5,137 nt of DNA. Source: Planctomycetota bacterium. Its GTDB lineage: Bacteria > Planctomycetota > Phycisphaerae > WQYP01. Location of the stretch: NCBI GenBank assembly GCA_021795535.1, contig JAJYPG010000139.1, positions 1-5,137 of the forward strand, in the 5' to 3' direction. The notes beneath the pieces are model-generated. The model searched no databases, had not been told where the DNA came from, and was given only the letters and a program-made list of their open reading frames with translations. Position 1 is the stretch's first letter. Each line of letters starts with the position of its first letter. The position numbers and the translations under genes are program-made. Shown piece after piece: positions 1 to 5,137 of this stretch.

Positions 1-815
1 AAGACCATAGGGTCCATTCCCATGCGAAGCGTTTCCAGCATATTCAGTGTGACATCGCGCAGGGCTGTAACGTTGGCGTACCTCTTTTTAACAATATCCA
101 CAGCACGCTGGCACTGGTTGCGCCGGGCCTGGTATTCGCCCTGCACCAATTCATGCTTCACGTTGGAGTTGGCCACAACAATACGCAGATTCTCATCGCG
201 AATGGGAACCTGGCGGTGCGAAAGATCGCGGCAGTCCAGCAAAAGGGCATGGCCCGCCCGGCCCATGACGGAAATAAATTGGTCCATAATGCCACAGGGC
301 ATGCCGGCATAATTATGCTCGGCCCATTGGCAGGCTTTGGCCAGTTCCACCCCATCCAGCGTTTTACCGTTTACTGTAAGCAGGGCCAGTGCAGAGGCGA
401 CCTCAAATGCGGCGCTGGAGGACAGTCCACTGCCCAGTGGAACATCGCTGGCCATGATCGCATCCATTCCGCAACTGATCAGACCACGCAGACGTAGTGC
501 CTCTGCCGCACCGCGGGCGTAAAGCGACCATTTAGGGGCGTCCTTTTTCACCTCTGCATCAATTGCGAATTCCACCAGTTCATCCTGGAGAACACTGAAA
601 AGCCGCACGCGGGCATCAGTGCGTGGCCGGGCTACAATGGTGGTCAGACGGTCCAGGGCCATGGGGAAAACAAAGCCATCGTTATAGTCGGTATGTTCGC
701 CAATCAAATTAACGCGCCCGGGGGCACAAACGGCCAAAAGTTTTCCCGCAGTTGAACCTGAATCACCTGACTTAAAATGATTATGAAAAATTATTTCCAA
801 TTCCGGACGAATCAT
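1..815 (-). CDS. galK: Galactokinase, N-terminal 271 residues (3' end beyond window)
   Basis: Galactokinase phosphorylates alpha-D-galactose with ATP to galactose-1-phosphate, the first committed step of the Leloir pathway, in the cytoplasm. The minus-strand translation from ATG at 815 stays open to the window edge. It shows the galactokinase signature at residues 32-51 (GRVNLIGEHTDYNDG followed by FVFP), which binds galactose and includes the Arg34, Glu40, His41 and Asp43 equivalents. The GHMP-kinase ATP loop is at about 125-135 (PLGSGLSSSAA). The CGIMDQF motif at 174-180 carries the catalytic-base Asp178. All key residues are present. Family members are about 380-400 residues, so roughly the last 30% lies outside. 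The start is supported by an AAGGAA ribosome site 6 nt upstream and by the normal distance to the signature. It lies 119 nt downstream of the GT39 gene on the same strand, so it could be read through from that gene or use its own weak promoter. The signature separates it well from mevalonate or homoserine kinases. Confidence 0.96.
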   Translation of the reverse strand, partial: MIRPELEIIFHNHFKSGDSGSTAGKLLAVCAPGRVNLIGEHTDYNDGFVFPMALDRLTTIVARPRTDARVRLFSVLQDELVEFAIDAEVKKDAPKWSLYARGAAEALRLRGLISCGMDAIMASDVPLGSGLSSSAAFEVASALALLTVNGKTLDGVELAKACQWAEHNYAGMPCGIMDQFISVMGRAGHALLLDCRDLSHRQVPIRDENLRIVVANSNVKHELVQGEYQARRNQCQRAVDIVKKRYANVTALRDVTLNMLETLRMGMDPMV

Positions 816-821
816 CCCAAT

Positions 822-827
822 TTCCTT
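822..827 (-). promoter_or_regulatory. Ribosome binding site of galK
   Basis: Read on the minus strand this is AAGGAA, six bases before the ATG at 815. It supports that start codon over any internal one. Confidence 0.6.
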
Positions 828-847
828 TTCCTGCCTGGTACAGACCG

Positions 848-878
848 TTTATAACACCATGTCATCGCCAAATATCAA
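848..878 (-). promoter_or_regulatory. Possible weak promoter for galK
   Basis: On the minus strand TTGATA (873-878, five of six matches to the sigma-70 -35 consensus) is followed 19 nt later by TATAAA (848-853, five of six to the -10 consensus). It ends about 32 nt upstream of the galK ATG. The spacing is longer than the ideal 17 nt, and such matches occur by chance in a spacer of this length. It would allow galK to be expressed independently of the glycosyltransferase pair. Confidence 0.3.
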
Positions 879-934
879 GCCGTTCCACGAAAGACCGGTC
901 AAGCTGAATATGCTATTGGCCCCGACGGGCTAAA

Positions 935-2761
935 TCAATGCTCTACGCCGGCCATCGGCGCTGTTGATGCCGGATGATAGTGTCGCGGGAGAAGTTCAAA
1001 AAGAGTCTGAATGCTATGACCGTCATTGATACGATCTAAAATACACCACTTCCGATGTGCCAAACGGGCAATCTCATTAAGTTTTGGCTTTTGCGGCGGA
1101 CCATCGCGTGTAAGCAGGAAGATAGAGCTTTCATGCTGACCGGCCATTTGTGCCAATCGTCCGACGGAAATACCGGGCATAATCTCATTGGCATAATAAA
1201 GTACCCCAAGCCACGGTTCATCAGACGTAAGCGTATAAATCCGGTGTCCTTGGGCCAGAGAAACCATCTGTTTGGTGGCTTTGCGATAGCGGCTTACCTG
1301 GTAGCCGGTCCCTTCAAAATAGGCAATATAGCAGCCCATGGTGAAAATCCACCCGGCGAGTGCATAAGTGACAAAAGCCTTGTCAAAATACCGATTAAAC
1401 TCCCATCGCCAGATCAGCAGCCCCAGAATGATTAAAACAATTGCCAGGAGTCCCCACCCGATGAAACCAAGCACTGCCAACGCGGGCTTAAGCAGTGCAA
1501 CAGTCTGCATGAGAGTCCAGTGTCCATCCTGGTAACCTGGGGCATGATGGGACATGCTTATCATGGGTATGGCCGCGAGAATACCGATGCCCAGACCGAC
1601 AAAAATAATAGACTGTGCGGCCAGCAGCACACGGGCCGCAGGCTCAAGGTTAAGTGTGCGTTTTAAGCGGGCGAATTCCTGCCAGACTGCGGCGACAAGC
1701 AGCGCGGCAAAGGGAAATTGCTGCAAGGCATAACGCTGCTTTTTCTGGTGTGGAATGGTCAGAAGGCCCAGGCCAAGAATTAAAACAAGCCAAAAAAGCC
1801 AGCGCCCGCGGCGTTCGGAATCGGTTGGCTGCGGTTCGGACCGGGTGGGTAGAAAAGGGAGGGTCACACCGCCGATAAGTGCAGGGGTCCAGGGAAAAAC
1901 CCAGCCCAGCATGGCCAGATAATACCAATCTGTTTGCTTGTATTGCGGGCCACGAGCGGCAGCGTAACGTGCAAATTGCCGCCACCAGATAGCCCAGGCA
2001 TTGCCGCCATATTGCGCATGGTAGCGGGCGGCCACAAGAAAAAACCACGGTGAAAAAGACACTATGGAAACAATCAATGCAATTAGAATGGCCAGCCATG
2101 CCCGCGGGTTACGCAGATGATACCGCAGCAACCAGATGCCATACGGAATAAGGACATACATCGGTGGCACCGGGCCTTTGCTCAGTACGGAAAGCCCCAG
2201 CGCTATCCCGCCTAGAATGGACCAAAGCCACCAGAGCCTCCGGTATTCCGCGGCGGCCAGCAGCCCCAGAAAACCAAGCGTGGTAAAAGCCGTCGCATAA
2301 ATATCGTAAGATGCCAGGCGCGACTGACGCACAAAAACCAACATGCCGGCCAAAGCCAGTGCTGCAAAAAGACCAAAACGCCGATCACGCGAAGTCACAC
2401 AGCCAATCGCATAAGTAGCCCAGCAGGTAATCAGACCAAGTATTACGGAAGGGAGTCGTAACACCCACAAGCTGTCGTTATGAAACAGGACGGCCAGACC
2501 GGCGGGAATCCAGACCGTCAGCGGCGGCTTGACCATGCGCGGATAGCCACCCAATGTGGGCAAAAGCCAATGACCATCACGATAAGCTTCACGCACAGGA
2601 ATAATATTAAAAAGTTCCATCATGGCGGTGGAATCACCCACCCCCAGACAAACCAGGAACAGCGGAAACGCAAAAAGGGCGATAAGAGCCAGAGCCTGGC
2701 GATGGGAAATGGACCAGTCCCCTGCGGAGGGAAGCGGTGGAAGTTTAATGTCTTCAGTCAT
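935..2761 (-). CDS. ArnT/PMT-like membrane glycosyltransferase, family 39
   Basis: This 608-residue integral membrane protein resembles the GT-C enzymes of the GT39/ArnT group, which move a sugar from a polyprenyl-phosphate carrier to a lipid or protein acceptor on the outer face of the cytoplasmic membrane. After a first membrane span (about 23-41) a long outer loop holds Asp43, the presumed catalytic acid, then REAYRDGHWLLPTL (57-70) and the typical KPPL (78-81). A second conserved Asp sits in SYD (151-153), and LSKGP (193-197) follows a membrane span. KKQRY (340-344), before another hydrophobic run, matches the lipid-phosphate-binding region of ArnT. About twelve spans are visible, followed by a soluble C-terminal part (about 485-608). 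The residue after Asp43 is Ser, where many relatives have Glu. The gene begins 17 nt after the GT2 stop with no clear ribosome site, which suggests coupled translation. Donor sugar and acceptor are unknown, so the name arnT is not justified. Confidence 0.85.
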   Translation of the reverse strand: MTEDIKLPPLPSAGDWSISHRQALALIALFAFPLFLVCLGVGDSTAMMELFNIIPVREAYRDGHWLLPTLGGYPRMVKPPLTVWIPAGLAVLFHNDSLWVLRLPSVILGLITCWATYAIGCVTSRDRRFGLFAALALAGMLVFVRQSRLASYDIYATAFTTLGFLGLLAAAEYRRLWWLWSILGGIALGLSVLSKGPVPPMYVLIPYGIWLLRYHLRNPRAWLAILIALIVSIVSFSPWFFLVAARYHAQYGGNAWAIWWRQFARYAAARGPQYKQTDWYYLAMLGWVFPWTPALIGGVTLPFLPTRSEPQPTDSERRGRWLFWLVLILGLGLLTIPHQKKQRYALQQFPFAALLVAAVWQEFARLKRTLNLEPAARVLLAAQSIIFVGLGIGILAAIPMISMSHHAPGYQDGHWTLMQTVALLKPALAVLGFIGWGLLAIVLIILGLLIWRWEFNRYFDKAFVTYALAGWIFTMGCYIAYFEGTGYQVSRYRKATKQMVSLAQGHRIYTLTSDEPWLGVLYYANEIMPGISVGRLAQMAGQHESSIFLLTRDGPPQKPKLNEIARLAHRKWCILDRINDGHSIQTLFELLPRHYHPASTAPMAGVEH

Positions 2762-2778
2762 TGAATTTATGCTCGTGT

Positions 2779-3918
2779 TTAGGAATCGTTGGAATCCGCG
2801 GGTCGCGGATCATTGACATCGACTTGACGCGTGCGGTGTGAATAAACAGTGAGCCTTGGTCGGCCAGGGCGTCCCCGCCACAACTCTTGGCCATGGCGGA
2901 TTTCGCGGACAGTATAAACTGCCTTGTGCTGAGCCTCAAAATACACGCGGGAAATAAGTTCCGCCAGCAGTCCGGTGGAAAAAAAAACCAAAGCCATCAT
3001 AAACAACATAGCTCCGAGAATAAGGAGCGGGCCGTGCATGCGCAGTACCGATTCGCCGCGGATCTTTTCAACAATTAAAAAGCAGCCGATCACAAAAGAG
3101 AGCGCCAGATGAATTAAACCGATCTTGCCAAAAAGATGCAGGGGGCGAGTCAGGTAACTATTGAGGAATTTGATGGTGATCAGGTCCAGCATGACGCGGA
3201 ATGTTCGACCAATGCCATAGTTCGATGGTCGGTAGGGAGCCTGGATGTTTTTGATAGGTATTTCCGTGATAGTGGCACCAGCCATGGCGGCAAGTGCGGG
3301 AATAAAACGGTGGGAATCGCCATATAAATTCAGGTGTTCAATGACTTCGCGACGGTAAGCTTTGAAGGTTGTGCCGAAATCATGAATTTCAACGCCGGAA
3401 ATTTTTCGGATTAGCCAGTTGGCTGTGGAACTGGGAATACGCCGGAGGAACAGACCGTCCGCACGACGTTGCCGCCAGCCGGAGACAACGTCAAACCCTT
3501 CATCAATTTTGGCGATGAAATTGGGAATTTCGTCGGGATCATGCTGCAAGTCGCCATCCATGGCGAGAATGATTTCGCCACGGGCATGGTCAAAGCCGGC
3601 GGCCAGAGCGGGTGTCTGGCCGAAGTTGCGTCGCAAGAGAATGATCAGAACATGCGGGTCGTCCTGGGAAATGGCACACAGGCGTTGGTAAGTGGTATCC
3701 TTGCTGCCATCATCAATATAAATAATTTCGTAAGGTTTTCCGAGGGCGGCAAGATTTCGGGTAAGTCCGGCATGAAGCTCGGCCACGGAGTCCTGTTCGT
3801 TGAACATGGGTACAACCATGGAAAAATAAGGAGTGGGTGTGACATTATGCCAATCCGTCCGTGCTGGCGGAATATTGGCGGGTTGATCCCGGTTAATTTC
3901 TTGATGGGTTTCCTGCAT
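2779..3918 (-). CDS. Polyprenyl-phosphate glycosyltransferase, GT2 (DPM1/ArnC/GtrB type)
   Basis: This 379-residue enzyme probably transfers a sugar from a nucleotide-sugar to undecaprenyl (polyprenyl) phosphate on the cytoplasmic face of the membrane. The GT-A domain spans about 32-235. It contains VVPMFNEQ (35-42), the nucleotide-binding IDDGSKD (68-74), the metal-binding DGD in AMDGDLQHDP (119-128), and HDFGTTFKAYRREV (179-192), typical of dolichol-phosphate mannose synthase-like proteins. YRPSNYGIGRTF (229-240) is the usual element before the membrane part. Two membrane spans follow (about 263-285 and 297-321), then the common VYFEAQ...YTVREI stretch (325-340) and a charged tail of about 39 residues. 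The ATG at 3918 is chosen because GGAG lies 5 nt upstream. It leaves a 30-residue hydrophilic N-terminal extension before the catalytic domain. The GT39 gene follows 17 nt downstream, as in ArnC/ArnT-like donor-acceptor pairs. Which sugar is loaded cannot be decided from the sequence. Confidence 0.92.
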   Translation of the reverse strand: MQETHQEINRDQPANIPPARTDWHNVTPTPYFSMVVPMFNEQDSVAELHAGLTRNLAALGKPYEIIYIDDGSKDTTYQRLCAISQDDPHVLIILLRRNFGQTPALAAGFDHARGEIILAMDGDLQHDPDEIPNFIAKIDEGFDVVSGWRQRRADGLFLRRIPSSTANWLIRKISGVEIHDFGTTFKAYRREVIEHLNLYGDSHRFIPALAAMAGATITEIPIKNIQAPYRPSNYGIGRTFRVMLDLITIKFLNSYLTRPLHLFGKIGLIHLALSFVIGCFLIVEKIRGESVLRMHGPLLILGAMLFMMALVFFSTGLLAELISRVYFEAQHKAVYTVREIRHGQELWRGRPGRPRLTVYSHRTRQVDVNDPRPADSNDS

Positions 3919-3923
3919 GAATT

Positions 3924-3927
3924 CTCC
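3924..3927 (-). promoter_or_regulatory. Ribosome binding site of the GT2 gene
   Basis: GGAG on the minus strand sits 5 nt before the ATG at 3918. This decides in favour of the long form with the 30-residue N-terminal extension rather than the internal Met34 or Met38, which would cut into the GT-A domain. Confidence 0.65.
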
Positions 3928-3930
3928 GTG

Positions 3931-3957
3931 CGGTCATAAACCTGTCATGCCTGACCG
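3931..3957 (-). repeat. Inverted repeat in the leader of the GT2 gene
   Basis: CGGTCA (3931-3936) and TGACCG (3952-3957) are exact inverted copies separated by 15 nt. Part of the spacer can form a nested GTCA/TGAC pairing. On the minus strand the structure would end 3 nt before the GGAG ribosome site. It could be an operator or a weak leader hairpin, but six paired bases with a long loop may also be chance. Confidence 0.3.
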
Positions 3958-4018
3958 ACTACACAATAAGAATAACGTGAATTAGCGTGAAGGCATAGCC
4001 TGCTGCGGAAACTGGGGA

Positions 4019-4066
4019 TGGAAAATTGAAAATTACAAATTTGAGATTGTGGATTTTAGATTATGG
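4019..4066. repeat. AT-rich quasi-repetitive intergenic stretch
   Basis: This stretch between the rplO terminator and the GT2 leader is made of short, imperfectly repeated A/T words. GAAAATT occurs twice in tandem (4021-4034), followed by variants such as ACAAATTT, GAGATT, GGATTTT and AGATT. It has no coding potential on either strand and differs sharply in composition from the flanking GC-rich terminator and genes. It looks like degenerate simple-repeat filler, and could also act as an AT-rich upstream region for a GT2 promoter. Confidence 0.45.
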
Positions 4067-4080
4067 GAAGACGGTTGCCT

Positions 4081-4116
4081 AAAAAAGCCCGGGCGACTTT
4101 TTGATTTCGCCCGGGC
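4081..4116 (-). terminator. Intrinsic terminator after rplO
   Basis: GCCCGGGCG (4087-4095) and CGCCCGGGC (4108-4116) form a perfect 9-bp GC-rich stem with a 12-nt loop. On the minus strand it is followed directly by six T (A at 4081-4086). This is a textbook Rho-independent terminator for transcription leaving rplO, whose stop lies 65 nt upstream. On the plus strand the stem is followed by GTTTGTTTATTT after one C, so some bidirectional activity is conceivable, but no plus-strand gene is seen. It separates the ribosomal operon from the glycosyltransferase genes. Confidence 0.9.
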
Positions 4117-4181
4117 CGTTTGTTTATTTAATGCAGTCTGCCGTCAATTCGCCAGCATATTTGCGAGAAGAGGAGCGAGGT

Positions 4182-4712
4182 TTATTTCGCGGCGTTCTTT
4201 TCCAGAACTTTGCGTGCGCGGAATTTACCACTCTTGGGGTCCTGTTTTTCCTTGTTGCGGTCAAGTTCAAGGGTTTTGGTGGTGCCACCAGCCTTGGTTA
4301 TTTTTTCCAGGGCCTGTTTGCTGAATTTGCCGGCAACGATGCTGAGTTTGCGGGTCAGTTCGCCATCACCCAGAATTTTAACCGGAAGTTTTTCATCACG
4401 AATAAGCCGATGAACGACCAAGGTGGCGGCATCAACGGTTTGGCCATCCTGGAAGTGCTTTTCCAAATCGCCCACGTTCACAATGCTGAACTTCTGGGTG
4501 AAGTAATTGTTGTTAAAGCCACGTTTTGTGATACGGCGGAAGAGTGGCATGTTGCCGCCTTCCGAACCGAAAGCGGGCCCACCACCGGCACGGGCTCCAC
4601 TGCCCTTGGTACCACGGGTAGAGGTCTTTCCATGGCCGCTGCTTTCACCTCGGCCAACGCGCTTGCGTTTCTTGTGGGCACCTACCAAAGCTGTAATTTC
4701 ATGAATAAACAT
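4182..4712 (-). CDS. rplO: 50S ribosomal protein L15
   Basis: L15 is a late-assembling large-subunit protein that binds 23S rRNA. The 176-residue product begins MFIHEITALVGAHKKRKRVGRG, shown here in two parts: the MxxHE start and the basic KKRKRVGRG (14-22). It continues with SGHGKTSTRG (25-34), EGGNMPLFRR (51-60) and KRGFNN (63-68). The C-terminal L15 signature is at about 112-143 (KILGDGEL, then KFSKQA and AGG). A Lys-rich tail of about 33 residues after AGG makes it longer than the usual 145-150. An upstream in-frame ATG at 4742 would add ten residues. The start at 4712 is preferred because AGGAG lies 7 nt before it and because family members begin here. The gene follows rpsE without rpmD between them and is followed by a terminator rather than secY. 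Confidence 0.97.
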   Translation of the reverse strand: MFIHEITALVGAHKKRKRVGRGESSGHGKTSTRGTKGSGARAGGGPAFGSEGGNMPLFRRITKRGFNNNYFTQKFSIVNVGDLEKHFQDGQTVDAATLVVHRLIRDEKLPVKILGDGELTRKLSIVAGKFSKQALEKITKAGGTTKTLELDRNKEKQDPKSGKFRARKVLEKNAAK

Positions 4713-4719
4713 TATCAAA

Positions 4720-4724
4720 CTCCT
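4720..4724 (-). promoter_or_regulatory. Ribosome binding site of rplO
   Basis: AGGAG on the minus strand, 7 nt before the ATG at 4712, is an optimal Shine-Dalgarno sequence. It rules out the longer frame beginning at 4742. A small 5-bp stem (TGCGG 4727-4731 with CCGCA 4737-4741) lies 2 nt upstream of it on the transcript. Confidence 0.8.
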
Positions 4725-4802
4725 GTTGCGGCTTAACCGCATTGTATTGGGGCAACTGCGCTTCAGATGCCCGGCCTGGGGGCTTGGCTAAAAGGCCAGC
4801 GA

Positions 4803-4825
4803 GTTTATCCCCTGTGGGGATAAAC
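4803..4825 (-). other. Perfect 10-bp hairpin between rpsE and rplO
   Basis: GTTTATCCCC (4803-4812) and GGGGATAAAC (4816-4825) are exact inverted copies with a 3-nt loop. In the rpsE-rplO messenger this would form a stable stem-loop 23 nt after the rpsE stop codon. No U-run follows on the minus strand, and an A-run follows neither side, so it is not a normal intrinsic terminator. It may protect or process the messenger, bind a ribosomal protein, or belong to a dispersed palindromic repeat family. The sequence alone does not choose between these. Confidence 0.7.
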
Positions 4826-4848
4826 CCAACCAGCCCGTCAAACCCGGC

Positions 4849-5137
4849 TTAACTTAAAGTGACACCACGGTTTCTTTCAATCATTTCGCGTGTGCGAAGC
4901 GATTCCAGTGCAACCATGGTAGCCTTGCAAAGGTTCTTCTTATTGGTTGATCCATAGGCTTTGGTAAGCACATCACGAATGCCGACCAATTCCAGCAACG
5001 GACGCACAAAACGTCCGGCCTTCACACCGGTTCCCGGACGAGCCGGAACAAGTTTGATGCGACTGGCCCCGAACCGGCCCATGACTTCATGGGGAATAGT
5101 GCCGCCGGTAAGGTTAATGTTCACCATGTGCTTACGG
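4849..5137 (-). CDS. rpsE: 30S ribosomal protein S5, C-terminal 95 residues (5' end beyond window)
   Basis: S5 is a small-subunit protein involved in decoding accuracy and in the mRNA entry helicase region. The frame is open to the right window edge, so the N-terminal double-stranded-RNA-binding half lies outside. Visible is the C-terminal domain, with [20 protein letters not shown] followed by the hallmark [22 protein letters not shown] and [11 protein letters not shown] elements. It ends in [16 protein letters not shown]. An in-frame ATG at 5127 is internal and is not the true start, because the TIPHEV segment normally lies well past residue 90 of S5. The family norm GG before VR is replaced here by GRF. 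It is the upstream partner of rplO in the spc-type operon, with a 136-nt gap instead of rpmD. Confidence 0.97.
   Translation of the reverse strand, partial: RKHMVNINLTGGTIPHEVMGRFGASRIKLVPARPGTGVKAGRFVRPLLELVGIRDVLTKAYGSTNKKNLCKATMVALESLRTREMIERNRGVTLS

Noticed and set aside
22..522. Several plus-strand open frames at the left edge
   Set aside because: They lie opposite galK, whose minus-strand translation carries all family motifs. The plus-strand products have no recognisable domains.
893..900. GACCGGTC palindrome between the GT39 gene and galK
   Set aside because: It is a single 8-bp palindrome with no partner site, and no tail of T follows. It is neither a terminator nor a convincing operator.
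919..930. Short GCCC/GGGC stem just after the GT39 stop
   Set aside because: It has only four base pairs and no U-run on the minus strand, so it does not support a terminator. Read-through into galK remains possible.
1650..2099. A 149-residue minus-strand frame inside the GT39 gene
   Set aside because: It is out of frame within an unbroken 608-residue membrane protein, is Cys-rich and irregular, and has no independent support.
3960..3999. Possible promoter for the GT2 gene (minus strand TTCACG, 17 nt, TATTGT)
   Set aside because: The spacing is ideal, but both boxes match only four of six consensus bases. This is too weak to list as a feature, although a promoter is expected somewhere in this region.
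4101..4736. A 211-residue open frame on the plus strand
   Set aside because: It is antisense to the clear rplO gene through its whole length, matches no family I recognise and overlaps the terminator. It is a shadow of the rplO codon pattern.
4713..4742. Ten-residue upstream extension of L15 from an ATG at 4742
   Set aside because: The AGGAG site fits only the ATG at 4712, and the family N-terminus begins at that residue.

Overview
The window carries five protein genes, all on the minus strand, so the biological reading order runs from the right edge to the left. They are the 3' part of rpsE (ribosomal protein S5), rplO (ribosomal protein L15), a family 2 polyprenyl-phosphate glycosyltransferase, a large multi-membrane-span family 39 (ArnT/PMT-like) glycosyltransferase, and the 5' two thirds of galK (galactokinase). 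There are no tRNA or rRNA genes, CRISPR arrays or insertion sequences. The plus-strand open frames are antisense shadows of these genes.

Right part (4081-5137): this is the distal end of a spc-type ribosomal operon. It departs from the common order rpsE-rpmD-rplO-secY. No rpmD (L30) lies between rpsE and rplO. The 136-nt gap instead holds a perfect 10-bp hairpin, and a 9-bp direct repeat brackets most of the gap. After rplO there is a strong intrinsic terminator rather than secY, so the ribosomal transcript very probably ends here.

Middle part (935-4080): after an AT-rich, repetitive, non-coding stretch comes a two-gene unit. The GT2 enzyme probably loads a sugar from a nucleotide-sugar onto a polyprenyl phosphate at the cytoplasmic membrane. 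The GT39 enzyme, 17 nt downstream and without a good Shine-Dalgarno sequence of its own, probably transfers the lipid-linked sugar to an acceptor on the outer face of the membrane. This is the same division of labour as ArnC/ArnT, but sugar and acceptor cannot be read from sequence.

Left part (1-934): a 119-nt spacer with a possible weak promoter leads into galK, which runs off the left edge. Galactokinase makes galactose-1-phosphate for the Leloir pathway. A link to the glycosyltransferases through UDP-sugar supply is possible but unproven.

Organism: a bacterium with moderate GC content. The style of L15 and S5, the missing rpmD and the GT2/GT39 pair are compatible with the Planctomycetota/PVC group (perhaps Phycisphaerae-like). 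This is an impression from memory and not a demonstrated assignment. Nothing here is clearly a new biological system. The most unusual part is the altered end of the ribosomal operon.
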